From the NCBI GenBank assembly GCA_032719365.1, contig CM064862.1:52977840-53041839 (forward strand): 64,000 bases of DNA. Direction: 5' to 3'. Below, one piece after another: positions 35,458-47,223 of the stretch. A program made the translations under genes and the position numbers. The notes under the pieces are model-generated. The model was not told the origin of the DNA. It saw only the letters and a program-made list of their open reading frames with translations, and did not search any database. Position 1 is the stretch's first letter; each line of letters begins with the position of its first letter. Source of the DNA: Prinsepia uniflora. Lineage: Eukaryota > Streptophyta > Magnoliopsida > Rosales > Rosaceae.

Positions 35458-36593
35458 TAGGGGTGGGCACGGTTCGGTACGGTACAAAATTGATCAATAC
35501 CAAAACCATACCATTTAATTTTAATCGGTACGGTATGGTTCGGTATTTCATATTTTGAAAGTGAAACCAGATCGTACCGTACCAATTAAGTTCGGTACGG
35601 TTTCGGTATGGTTTCGGTTTGAACCAAAATTTTGTAGAGGTATGAAATATTATTTTCAACCCTCTTCTCGACCAAAATGTTTTTTCACAAATATATATAT
35701 ATATATATATATAATTTGATTCAACAACAATATCATCAAGTTATCAACACATTAACAAATTAAATCAACATATAATCTAAGATTCTAAAAGATAAATAAT
35801 CAAATTACATCAAGCAACATTGAACATACAATCCAAATTTCAATCTGCCAAGCATCATCAAGTCATCAACACAAGCCAATATCATCATCGATATACCCTT
35901 TTGATAAATTTATTCAATTTTGGGTTATTAGATTAGAATTCAAGGTTTTATAAATTCCCATTTGAAGTTTCTGTTTAATTTTATCTTTTGTTTCAAATTG
36001 GTATTATTGGGTTCCAATTGAATTGTCATTTGCTGTTTTATTTATGGATATTGTTTTTTCAATCCACAACTTTGGTGTGTCGGCTTGGTTTGAATACAAA
36101 AAGTGTCTTGCATGGTGGGGTGCAATGATATTCCTTGGCAACTATTTTTACTTTGTTGGTTTGCATGTTTTGATGAAATTTTGATTTTTCATGTTGGCTA
36201 CTACTTGATTTGTGATTTTTCCTTTTAGGTTATGTGGAGGGTGTTTAATAGAATATTGGTTTATAGGTGAACTGGGGCTTTAGATAGAGAAAAATCAGTG
36301 AGGTTATCTATAGTTGTTTTTTATTAGTTATGGTCAATCCTATACTAAAAGTATAGGAATGCCTAATCAACCAATAAGAAATAAATTTAATTATTAAAAA
36401 AAATCTTAATTCGGTATGGTATCGGTACGGGACGGTTTTTCAAAATATCGATACCGAAACCATACCGAATTATATCGGTACGGTTTCGGTACCGTACCAA
36501 ACATACAACGGTTTTACTATTCGGTTTTTTTTCGGTATGGTTTGATCTGGAACGGTACGGTCTCGGTATTTTGGTTCCTTATGCCCAGCCCTA
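35458..36593. mobile_element. Non-autonomous hAT transposon
   Basis: 1136 bp with terminal inverted repeats TAGGGGTGGGCA and (inverted) TAGGGCTGGGCA, flanked by the perfect 8-bp duplication GATAAAAG (35450-35457 and 36594-36601). The subterminal 170 bp at both ends are full of CGGTACGGT and CGGTTTCGGTA motifs on both strands, the expected arrangement of hAT transposase-binding repeats. There is no transposase sequence. An (AT)n run lies at 35691-35713. Confidence 0.93.
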
Positions 36594-36601
36594 GATAAAA
36601 G

Positions 36602-38030
36602 ACTTAAAAAAAATTAAGGATTAAATTAAAACTCTTATAATGTGCCTTGTTTTAATGATTGAGATGTGTCGAAATGTGGATAAATGCGTGAAAATTAAAT
36701 GCAGAGACTGATATAGATATGATAAAGAAATTATTTATTCAAGGTAGAGTTAACAGAGTTTGCTAAATATCGAATAAGACATTTCATAAACAGTGTCACG
36801 AGCTTCCTGTAAATTTCGATTCAATCGTTCGGAATAAATCCTAAATTTTGTAGTCATACCTCATAGAGCCAAAGAGAAGGAATAGAATGGGTTGGGAAGA
36901 TGCATGCTACCCCAAGTGAAAGTTAACCATTTATTTTGACAAGGGAAGAAAATATGGAATTTGGACGAAAATTAAAATTGTGAATTGTCTATACCAATTT
37001 CCATATGTGGAACACAAATATAGTAATTTAAAAATTTCTTGGCCAAAAAATTTGAAATAGATACCACAAATTCCAACCTTAAATCCCGTATAAAAATTAC
37101 CATTTATGTATAGATATTATCTTCAAATGAGATTTCATGTTTAAATTCTATTATAATTTCAAGTTTTTTTAAACACAAAAATTTCATAAATTTAAATATT
37201 TTCTCTTTTTTTGTTGTTGCTAATAGTAGAAATAATTTGCCAAATTGTTTTCAGCCGAATCAAGAAATGGTAAATGATTTTTGCCACTACCTTGATTCTT
37301 CATGAATTTTATTTTTATCATTTTGTAATTCCTTTTTAATTTTTAAACATCGGATTCAAAAAAGGAGGTTAATGTCCTATTTCATTACAAATCCTCATTA
37401 AAATGATTTGTATTGGTGTGATCATTCAGGCAATCAAATGTCTCATATTCTTTATTAGTTTATTTTTATGGCATGCCTCATAGTCGAGAGTCTCATTCTT
37501 CAATAAGATCTTCTTAGTGTTTATTAATTCATGTTAGTATTTTAGCAACATCATGATTCATATTACAGATGATGACTGTGAAATTAAAAAAAAAAGTGTT
37601 TATTATCTTTCTTTTTTTTTAAATTTAGCAACGGATTATACTTATTAATAATCGATTTCGTATTTTACGAGAATTAAATTCGAAATGTCTCATTATACTT
37701 TCTTTTGGCTGGTAAATGATAAAAAAAAAAACAACAAATTTATAAGAGACATACCTCAAGAGAAAAGAAGAAACCTCGGAAATACTCACAAATAAATTTA
37801 TAGACAAGAAGAAAATGACTCAAACTGAATAATCAAAACTAGTTCAAAGTGAACTAAACAAATTTGGTGTATGATACAATCCCAAGATCAAATAAATAAC
37901 AAACATGAAAGAAGAACAAAATGATATTTCACTTCTTTTTTTGCTTACACTTATGAAAATTAAAGGCTTCTTTAACTAACTTTTAAAAAGTAAACAGACA
38001 TCTAAAGATTGAACATACATGACCATCATA
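36602..38030. other. AT-rich intergenic DNA, nothing recognised
   Basis: About 1.4 kb without a coding frame or clear repeat boundary. The phrase TTGTTGCTAATAGTAGAAAT at 37214 recurs near 60146. Confidence 0.5.
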
Positions 38031-39010
38031 AAGGTAATAATAGCCTTCGACATTGGGCCGGGTCGAGTAAGCCGGGCCCAAATTTTGTGGGCTTGGGCCG
38101 GGCTCATTAAAGAATTTTTAAAATTTCAAGCTGGGCCGGGCAAGCTTACTTATATATATAAGAGTTCAAATTCTTTATCGGGCTCGACTTTTATCGGGTT
38201 TTCGGGTTGGGCCTAATAAGCTCATTCAGGGCGGACTTGAGTGAACTTTTAGAAATAAATTATTTTTCAAATTTTAAAGTTGCCAAAAGATATATGAATA
38301 TGAAAGAAAAATATTAGGCTATGGAAGGAAATGGTAGTAGAGGGTGAAATGAGTGTTTGGTAAATGGTAAAATGAGTGTTCAAACTCTTGAAATGTTGCA
38401 TAAGTAACAACTTGATGGGTAAAAGGTGAAAGGTAAAAAGTTTCCTTTTCATGAGTTGAGATTTGAGAGAGATCGAAAATGGAGTTTAAGATTAGCGGCG
38501 GGTGAGAGTGAGACTGAGATTGAGAGCCGAGACTGAGAGAGTCAGAGAGGTGTGTGAGGGGCGATAAGGGTTAGTTTGTGTTTGTGAGAGGTTTGTATTG
38601 TATAGTTTTTATATGTAGGTTAGAGTTTATACCATCTTTGGGCTGAAAGGGTTGTATTGGGTTGAAGTTGGGGTTAGGCTTTGGGTTGTATTGGTCTTGG
38701 GTGGGTTTAGCTCTTTTAGGTTATTTGAGCTATTATAAAAAATGGATTTGGATGAGTTTAGTATATTTAGGTTATTTGGTCTATATATTCGGGTCTAGGG
38801 GCCGGGATTATATGGGCGGGCCGGGTTAGGCTTACTGGGCCCGGATCTATCGGGCTTATTGGGTTTGAACACCCTAAGCCCAAGTCCAGCCCGCTAACTC
38901 TCGGGCTGGACCGGTCTACGACCCATAGTGGTCTGAGCCGGGCTTTTGTCCACCGGGCCTATCGGTCCCCCATAAGCCCATGGGCTTTTGGGCCAAATGG
39001 TAGTTTGGTC
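38031..39010. mobile_element. GGGCC-rich repeat, probably a degraded DNA transposon
   Basis: Two blocks rich in GGGCCGGGC-type words (38048-38220 and 38800-39000) flank about 600 bp of AT-rich filler. The sequence TGAACACCCTA at 38867-38877 read inverted (TAGGGTGTTCA) resembles a hAT terminus. No matching left end or target duplication was found, so the class is uncertain. Confidence 0.4.
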
Positions 39011-39513
39011 TTGGTGGAAGGGAATTTAAGACAAGCAAATAGATCTAGTTTAGGAGATTTTTTTTTTTAATCCAATCGTAGAATGCTTATACATATTGAG
39101 CAATGATCTTGCATTTTAATATAACTGTATCCATGTCCTCCTAAAACATGTGGGGACCGGGGAGGAAGGCTGCTTAATCACATTGCTGGTGACAACTTAT
39201 TTTCTTCCATGATTGAAAATATTCTTGTAAAAAAAAAAATTATACAACCATATAGAGTGAGGGAGATCACACATACTGGGTGTGTATTGATGTCATTTTT
39301 TTTATAGTTTAATAACTGGATTAAGGTCAGACTTTTAAAGTAGAGAGATGAGGAGGAATAGGGGAATAATGAGGCCGTATATTGGAGTGCATGGACTATT
39401 GGATTGTGACACTAGATGGCTTTGAGCAGTTGAGATTTGCAAACTAGTTGGTTTAAATCTATCGTGTCATCGAGAGGGGATTTACGATTAAGAGCAGCAT
39501 TAATAAATTACTA
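39011..39513. other. Intergenic DNA, nothing recognised
   Basis: Non-coding, with short homopolymer runs. No transposon ends are visible. Confidence 0.5.
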
Positions 39514-39516
39514 TTA

Positions 39517-39913
39517 GGCCTCGTTTGGTATGTTGTACTGTACTGACTATTTCAATCGGATAGACTAATCTGTCTACCGGATATACTGATTATTTAGTCA
39601 GGCGTTTGATACTTTTCCGGATTAGAATGCCGACTATATTATACTAACCGGATTATATTATAGTAATTGACGAAATACTTATATCTTAAATATTAATTAT
39701 GTATGTCATTATTTTTATTATTATTTATTTTAATAATAATTATTATTACTATTTATTACCTTTTTATTAATTAATTATTTTTAATTTTATCATTATTATT
39801 TATTAAAATATCATTAATTATTAATTATTAATTTATTATTAGTAGTATTTATTACTTTATTACTTTTTATTATTAATATTTACTAAATTAATATTTTATT
39901 TTTATTATATTAC

Positions 39914-39961
<48 letters not shown>

Positions 39962-40153
39962 TTTACAAGATTACTAGTTATCCGACTATTTAATACGGAC
40001 AATTTCGAGCGTATTATTTTAGCTTGTCTGGACCGTATAAAAATATTCAACTGTATTAACTTATACGGTGACTGATTAATACGACTGGTATCAAACACAG
40101 GTTTCAGATTATTTAGCCTATACGGACCGTAATACGGTGTACCAAACACACCC
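39517..40153. mobile_element. Tourist-like MITE (PIF/Harbinger type)
   Basis: 637 bp with inverted termini GGCCTCGTTTGGTA and (inverted) GGGTGTGTTTGGTA and the 3-bp duplication TTA (39514-39516 and 40154-40156). This combination is diagnostic for Tourist/PIF-Harbinger MITEs. It contains a long (TTA)n run at 39917-39958 and no coding sequence. Confidence 0.85.
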
Positions 40154-40156
40154 TTA

Positions 40157-40784
40157 TTGGATAAATCTAGCCACTCCAAGAAAGTAACTTGAGATCATAA
40201 ATGAATTAGGACACCACTCTAATTGCCCCTTTTATGATTTTGAGTTACTGAAAATCAGCTCATCTTTCAAATATTGGGACACTTCATGGTATTTACTAAA
40301 AAAATAAATTATTTTAAATATAACACTATAAATTAATGAACAATTAGATACCCTCTGACAAAAGACAAATGCACGTCGGTTGTGTGTGGCGAATGGCGAG
40401 AGTGAAGGGGAGAGAGAGAGCCTTCTTTTATCGTGATAAGATTTGAAGAGAAGAGATATTATGAGTCGAACGCCGAGATGCCGAAGTCATTAGATACCTT
40501 CCGTCAGTGGCCAAGTGGAAAGTTCTAAATTAATTTTTAATTTATAATTTCAAAGTTTCTCTATTACGATAAGGCTTGGGCATTGTCACTCTCTTCATCG
40601 GCAAATGCAATCCACGCGCATCTTCAAATTGTCAGGGCCTTGCCCAGTAGAGAAAAAGGGTTTTGTCTTCTGTTGGGAGAGTGCAGCTCACTTGCCGCTT
40701 TAGGAGAGTGGCCATGAAATGTCCCTCATATATACTTTGGACACTTGCAATCACAGAATATTTGAAGAAGTTTGGTTCCAGTAA
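40157..40784. other. Intergenic DNA, nothing recognised
   Basis: Mixed-composition non-coding sequence. The GAGAGAGAG run at 40412-40420 is the only repeat of note. Confidence 0.45.
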
Positions 40785-41015
40785 GGATGAAAATATCAAT
40801 ATCGACGAATATATCGCTAATCAAATTTACGAATATCTCGCCCCAAATATCGGTATCGATATCGATATCGTTTACGGTAAACAAAAATGACGGAAATTTG
40901 AAAGTTGAAAATTTGGAATCAAATTTTGGGAAAATCTTAAGAGCTCAATGATGGTTATATATTACCAATAAAATTATAAAATGAGTTTGATATAATAAAT
41001 GTATGATGAATAATA

Positions 41016-41020
41016 TGATG
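41016..41020. repeat. Target-site duplication TGATG (left)
   Basis: TGATG before the solo LTR recurs directly after it at 41664-41668. Confidence 0.85.
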
Positions 41021-41663
41021 TGTTGATGCACAAAATGTGCCAACTTAGGGAGCGAATGCTGCTCTGCCACGTACCCTGTGTAAACCTGAAAAGAAACGAA
41101 ACTGGTCGGTCGATGAGAGTATAGGCACCAGTGTGGTACCAGCCCAAAGGTACTCCGATGCCCAAGTCAGTTGTCGGTCTAAGGGTTAAGGGGAACAGAA
41201 AGTATACTGTAAAAGTAGTAGTAAACAGTAAATTGCTTCGTTACCTTTGTACGAAAAATGGACCCCTTTTGTATGGGTGCGGCGAATATAATATTTGTAT
41301 TTTCCCGATGTGGGACAAATATCAATGTGTCGTGGGACTGACACGTGGAGGTGCCATCCAGACCTGACCAGGACTTGTTCGCGTGAGTGGGATGGACCCC
41401 TTGGGCTTGTGCTAGGCGGTGGTACTAGGCCGACCGGTCGGCTTGGGCCGACACACTGACCTACATGAGCTGGCCCTCTGGAGTCGGCCGGTGGCATGGT
41501 GTTGGAAGAGGGCTGGGCCTCTAGGTCGGTCTGGGCCGACGCACCGAGCCAGGTGGAGGGCTGGGCCTCCGAGATTGGGCCGGATTGGTGTTGTCTCAGT
41601 AATGGACTGGGCCTTCAGTCAGTATGGGCTTCATGTGCGGTCTGTGCCGATATGGTATGAACA
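41021..41663 (-). mobile_element. Solo LTR of a Tat-like gypsy element
   Basis: 643 bp with TG..CA ends on the minus strand, matching in reverse the 643-bp LTR at 60946-61588. Shared phrases include CTGGATGGCACC, ATTTGTCCCACATCGGGA and GTGGCAGAGCAGCATTCG. Perfect 5-bp flanking duplications and the absence of any interior show that a complete element was inserted and then lost by LTR-LTR recombination. Palindromic GCCGACCGGTCGGC lies at about 41433. Confidence 0.9.
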
Positions 41664-41931
41664 TGATGTAATATGATTCTGACGATAACTAATAATATAA
41701 AATTTTAAATATAAACATAAATTGAAGTGAGTTACTATAATTAAAAGTTAAAATAATTAAAAACATAATAATAAACATACAAAAATTCATTGTAAGAAAA
41801 ATGATAAAATAAGTTTAAAATATTTAAAATTGGAAAAAAAAAGATGAAAAAATAGGACCAAACTTTGTTAAATATTGGAAGTAATAGATATATTTAAAAT
41901 TGGACAAAAATGGAAAAAAAAAACAACCTTG

Positions 41932-42040
41932 GTTGAAAAATTGGAAAAAATGAATAAAAAGGGAGGGAAAAAAATTGGAAAAAATGAATAAAAAGGGAGG
42001 GGAAAAAGAAACTAGGAAAAATGAATAAAAAGGGAGAGAG
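41932..42040. repeat. Purine-rich minisatellite
   Basis: Three copies of AAAAATGAATAAAAAGGGAG at intervals of about 35 bp, in a strongly purine-rich stretch. Confidence 0.75.
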
Positions 42041-42500
42041 AAAAACAACTAAAGCCATCTCTGCACTTGGACAGGGGGAGGGGTCGAACTCGTGACCCCC
42101 CAAACTTAACCCAAAAAACAGCTAAAGCCATCTCTGCGACCCTTCATTATTTTTATTTTACAACGTTTAATATATAAGTATACACAATACCAGTCATCCT
42201 CAACCTTCAGCCGGGTCTGCAACTCGGGTTTTTCGCCCCGGCGACATTACTCGACTCAATCTCCTTCGTTTTACGTCCGATTTTCATGAATTAATAGTGA
42301 ATCTTCATCGTTTGGATCCTAGGAAAGGATCCGTGGGCTCAAAACAAGACAATTGTTTGATATTTCGGCGAATTTCTTTTCCCCACTTCTTATGTGCCGC
42401 CGGCTCAAAATACCGAAATTTCTGTGATATTTACCGATATTTTCATCCATGGGTGTCAGTCATCAATTTGGAAAGTTCCAGTGGCAAACAAAATTTAGCT

Positions 42501-42509
42501 TCCTTTGAG
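42501..42509. repeat. 9-bp target-site duplication (left) of the Mutator-like element
   Basis: TCCTTTGAG here and TCCTTTGAA at 43704-43712 agree at 8 of 9 positions. The length is diagnostic of Mutator-like transposition. Confidence 0.8.
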
Positions 42510-43703
42510 GGCCTTTTAGTCCAAGTGCCCCATGAACATTGAGGTTAGTCTCAAAATGCCCTCTGAACATGATTTCGCCTCAATTTGCCTCATGAACACG
42601 TTTTTAGTTCCAAATTGCCTCATAAACATCAATTTTCACACTTCTCCGTTAAATTAGAGGGGCATAATTGTCCAAGTTAAGAGAGAACACGCTCAGATAA
42701 ATAGAAAACATACGCGAAAAAGAACCAAAGGGTCATACATCGAAGAAGAAGTGAAGGAGGGGCGGCAAAGAACAAATACATGCTGCCTAGGCAATTTGGC
42801 CATCTTTCGGAGCTGTAACCAGATCACGGCCATAACAGCGACTATGTTCTTCTAGCTAACATGTATGCAAGTGTAGGTTGATGGGACAAAGCTACAAGCT
42901 TGAAGAAATCTATGAATACGAGCGGAGTTAAAAAAACCAGAGCTTGGAAATAGCTGCAATCCATTAAAGATCATTACAAAATAACAACTTTACTTCTGAG
43001 TTCAAGCTAAAAGTCTTGGAAATTTTATTTACAAACTTCCCTTTCTACACCATTTTGTTCTCTTTTTCGTATACCTAGACAAATATAGATACAGATTACA
43101 GACCGATACACACATCTCATTCTAAACAGAGGGTTAACATTAAACGGTACTAGAATACTGTCATTTATAGTTTTCTAAGTCAAACAGCTTTCTTTTGTTT
43201 CTTGTTATGCCATTCTTTGAGGTTGGCTTCTATCTTTTTTTTCACACTTGCATGAAACCATGGATAAGGTTCATAGCCAAATGTTCCAGCTACGAAAATA
43301 CCAATTGGAAAATGCTACTGCCGAAATTTCTTATGTAAAGACACAATCTTTGATTGACAATGAAATGAAAATGAAAATGAAAATGTAATTATATTTAGGA
43401 TTCATGTTCAATTTGTCAGAGTTCATCAAGTGGTTCTTTTCCACCCCTCTTTCGCTTCTTCTTCTTCTTCTTCAATGTATGGCACTCTGATTCTTCTTTG
43501 TGTGTGTTTTCTATTATCTGAGCGTGTTCTCTCTTAAATTGGACAATTATGCCCCTTCAATTAATGAGAAAAATGCGAAAAATGACGTTCAGGAGGAAAT
43601 TTGGAACTAAAAACATGTTCATGGGGCAAATTGAGTCGAAATCATGTTTGAGGGCATTTTGAGACTAACCTCAATGTTTAGAGGGCATTTTGACTTAAAA
43701 GCC
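42510..43703. mobile_element. Non-autonomous Mutator-like element
   Basis: 1194 bp with inverted repeats of about 200 bp (42510-42715 and 43505-43703); matching phrases include CATTGAGGTTAGTCTCAAAATG, counted here as two parts, and AGAGAACACGCTCAGATAA/ATTATCTGAGCGTGTTCTCT. The termini read GGCCTTTTAGTC and (inverted) GGCTTTTAAGTC, with a 9-bp target duplication. The interior is non-coding, contains a (GAAAAT)n run near 43364-43385, and shows no transposase or recognisable captured gene. Confidence 0.88.
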
Positions 43704-43712
43704 TCCTTTGAA

Positions 43713-44295
43713 TAAACGTACCTAAATTTGGGTAACAATTAAGGCTCTAGGCCTCTGATGTAACAAAATTAGGGAAATTTAACCCCTGGGCGGGTGGCGG
43801 GGTTGGGGAAGGGTCTAAGGGCATCTGCAACAGACTTAATAAATATAATTTTTAGATAAATTTAATTAAAAATTTGTCCAAAAACTCTAAAATGAGTTTG
43901 CAGTAGACTCAACAAATTTATCCCAAATTTTAACATTTTGAACAGTACTCGCTACATATACCGAGCAGTCTCCCTCGCTACTTCTACATCTGCATTTCTC
44001 TCTCCTATCTTCTTTCATCTTCTTTATCCTTGTTGTCCTTCGTTTCTGGTCTTCCATCTTTTACTGATAGCTTTCGGCTTCGGCGACACATCCAACCCGA
44101 CCTCGGAGATTTTGCTTTCCTTAACATGGACTCTTTTTTAGACTAACTTCTAATATCCTTTTTCGGCTGTCTCTCTGTAAGTTTCTCTATCCCTACTTCA
44201 ATGGCTTCAACGATTTCGATTTTCGTCTAATTTCCTTTGTATTGCATGCTTATTTTTTTGTAAACAGAGATTGAATTCAGTTGATTAAAATGGTG
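43713..44295. other. Intergenic DNA left of the chromovirus
   Basis: No gene recognised. The phrases TCTGCAACAGACTTAATAAAT (43824) and TTTGCAGTAGACTCAACAAAT (43899) are imperfect direct repeats, probably a MITE remnant. Confidence 0.4.
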
Positions 44296-44300
44296 CAAGA
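44296..44300. repeat. Target-site duplication CAAGA (left)
   Basis: CAAGA at 44296-44300 and again at 54651-54655 flanks the chromovirus and confirms its ends. Confidence 0.92.
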
Positions 44301-47188
44301 GGTCAGGACCCGTCCCAAATATCACCTCGGTACCCGGGACGAACCCTGCTCCCGTCTAACAATCACACTTACAGGACCAAAGATAACCTTAATACAACTA
44401 TAAGTACAACTATCAGACGCATGAGTAAATATATACAATAGTAAGTCAGAGTATAGTTCTACAAAATGGGCACAAAATTCCTACAAGTCTAAGTCCGCAA
44501 CGGAAGAACGTCGTAAGCTCTATGCCTCGATATCTGCCTCAACGTTCACCCCAGCGCTATCACCACGACCTGGAGGGGAATTTAAAAAAAAAAACAGAAG
44601 GTGTGAGTGGACTGGAATAAATAGCAGTTTCAAAACAGTTTCTCGTCAAATCAGAGTTAAGGAAAAGTAAGAAGTTGTTCCCTCCGTTTTGAAAACAGGC
44701 ATGCTCAACGAAGTATTAGAAAATCATAATATGAAACATCATAAGAAACAGATACACTATAAAACTGGTATAGAAACCAGAGCACGAGCATTAAACCATC
44801 TTTTCCGATCAAACCTGCTGGACCTATCCGAGTCTTTAAACTCAACCAGGCCTCAAATATCAATCCGAGTCTTTAAACTCCCGAGTCTTTAAACTCAATA
44901 GGCCTATGGGGGTAATATCATAAATATCCGAGTCTTTAAACTCAATCCGGGCCCGTCCCCCCCGTCAAACAATATCCGGGTCTTTAAACCCATATCCAGA
45001 TCCAGCAAATCCAATCCATTTCAGTGTAAAACCGTTCCGAAACCCATCACCAAACTCAAATTCGGAATCCCCAGTTCGAAGCCCTTCCGGCGTTCAGAAC
45101 CGACATTCCGAACCCAAATCCGGAAAATCATACCAAAACCATAGTAAATCCCAAATCACGTTTCCTAACTCATTTACCACCATTAGAAAATGTTTATAGG
45201 TTGAATTTCTCAAATATGACATCAAAATCTGAAAACCAGCTTTTCCTCGAAAAACGTGTAAAATCCTGGAAACATCTCGAAAAACATGCAAACATTTCAA
45301 TCACGTATAACCATCATTTAAAGCACAAAAACACACATAATATCATAAAACATTTATAAAAATAGTTAGGCATGCTCGGAAGTAGGAAAGATTCCACTCA
45401 CAAATATGAGCAAGTCAGTCGCGCTCCGTGCGCTCCTCAACCGTCTCGGGTGCCTCCCGTCCTGTCAAAATGCACCAATAGGGTCACAACTACATCAAGG
45501 TTCCTAATCCTAATTTCCCCAATTTTTTGGAAATTAAATAATATTTTAATCCTAAACCCGTAACCGTCTGGATTCCTGAACCATCCCGTAACACCGTCCG
45601 ATTAACCCGAAAACTATACCATTGGATTCCTTAGAACATTTAGGACTAAACTCATATTGGAAGCTTGGCCGGATTCCTCCCCACGCGCCTCCACGCGCCG
45701 CCCAAAGTGGCTGCGCGTGGGCCTCACGCGCCTGCTACAGTGCATCTCCTTCCTCGAGTCACCCGGTTCAACACAGTTGAACCGGCGTGACCGGTTCTCT
45801 GTAATCCGACCACCGTTCCAGTCCAATCCAATCCCATTCTCTTCGTCCCATCCTAAGAAACCTAACCATGTCCTAACCTTGAAGAATCACGGCCGGAAAC
45901 CCACCGTTCACGGCCTCGAAACAGACGGCCCGTAGCCCCTGTTTTGGCTGCCGGCCGCCCAGGTCCTCCCCCGTCACGGCGTTAATCTTAATCAACGCCT
46001 AGGACCTTCCTGAACTTCACCCTAACCTCCTAATCCCTCAACTCAACGCCCAACTCCACGACTTTGCGTTTGAACCTCACGGCCAAACAGAGTACAGAGT
46101 ACTCTCCGTCGACTGAGCTCCGCCGTGTACGCCTCCGTCACGGCGACCGCTCTACACCACTCCTAGAACCTCCCTGAACACCACTGCACTCACCAATCCC
46201 CTCGATTCTCATCCCACCTTCACGACGTTTGAATTTAAAAACCACGGGAAAACAAGGGATAGGAACTTACCCTTCGATTCAGGCTCCGCCGTGAGCACCG
46301 CCGCCTACCACGGTGCTTGTTAGACTCCCCGTAGCCTCCTTAGTCTCCTAGTGGCTTGAATCGATCCACCACACGGCACAACAGCTACCGCAGTCCACCG
46401 CCTTCTCTGTTTTCTTCAAAATCCAGCCGTCCACCGTGTAGCCTCTGTGCATGGTTGCAGCTTCAAAACACGATCACTAGGTCACCCTCGTCTCTCTGTC
46501 ACTCTCACTAATCCTCAACTCCCTCACCTTTGCACCGAATCGATCGAACACCCACGATTTCTTCCCCTCTGTTTCTCTGTGTTTCCAACGAGTGCACGGT
46601 TTGAAATCGTGCAAAGTGTGGCCGTGCACAGACTCGATCGTCCTAGAACCATCCAGTCACCCACACGTGTCCAATATCCAAGGGCTCAGCACAAAATATC
46701 CCAGCCCACTTCTGCCACTTGTCCTGATCCAATTGGCTGAAAGAAAATGACCAAAATACCCCTTGTCTAATTAATTACCGTTTTGCCCTCGAACGTTCTA
46801 GACCCGTATCTTTCCCGTCCGACGTCCGATGACAGCGTGCCGCCTGTCGTTGAACTCAGGACGTCGAGACCTATCTGACGGTCCTCGGTCTACGTGAAAA
46901 TCACAAGTCCTCCAAAAAGTCAATATTTCCCTCACTTAATCAGAATTACGGTAACGCCCCCAATCTTCCGAACGTCATAACTTTTCCTCCGGTTGTCCGA
47001 ATCAAACCTACCACCTGTCTACGGACTCGTGACGTCCTAAACTATGTCACGGTAAGGGTCAACCCTCATCCAATCGGTAATTCAAAAAGTCAACTTTTAG
47101 CCTACTATTCATAAGGGCAAAATCGTCCTTTTCTACAAAACTTTACAAAATTACATTTTTACCCTTTCCGAAGGTCCGGGTTGTTACA
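44301..47188 (-). repeat. 3' LTR of the Tekay-type chromovirus
   Basis: 2888 bp, matching 51764-54650 at about 97-99% by eye. The outermost base on the plus strand is G instead of T (GGTCAGG versus TGTCAGG), a single change of the terminal dinucleotide. It contains five GAGTCTTTAAACTC-type hairpins at 44830-44991. Confidence 0.93.
44830..44991 (-). repeat. Five short hairpins in the chromovirus 3' LTR
   Basis: GAGTCTTTAAACTC occurs at 44830, 44867, 44883 and 44930. A fifth copy at 44978 reads GGGTCTTTAAACCC, in which both stem positions changed together and pairing is kept. The spacing is irregular (16-48 bp). The same set is present in the other LTR from 52292. Confidence 0.85.
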
Positions 47189-47202
47189 ATCTACCCCCCT
47201 AA
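47189..47202 (-). other. Polypurine tract of the chromovirus
   Basis: Minus strand TTAGGGGGGTAGAT, directly before the TGTAAC start of the 3' LTR. Confidence 0.85.
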
Positions 47203-47223
47203 AAAGAATTTTGTCCCCGAAAT

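Larger units (their letters stand above)
40785..42449. mobile_element. Repeat with inverted GGATGAAAATATC ends, host of a solo LTR
   Basis: The left end GGATGAAAATATC (40785) and the right end, its reverse complement (about 42437-42449), face each other. Inside both ends are clusters of TATCG/CGATA and CGAATAT words. Removing the solo LTR at 41021-41663 leaves about 1.0 kb of non-coding DNA. I found no target duplication, so class and exact ends are uncertain. Confidence 0.45.

Noticed and set aside
38867..38877. hAT terminus giving a full element over 38031-38877
   Set aside because: TAGGGTGTTCA occurs inverted, but the left side offers no matching terminus and the flanking 8-bp words do not match.
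45372..46740. Frames of 60-97 codons repeated in both chromovirus LTRs
   Set aside because: They lie in LTR sequence, change length between the two LTR copies, and carry no protein motif.
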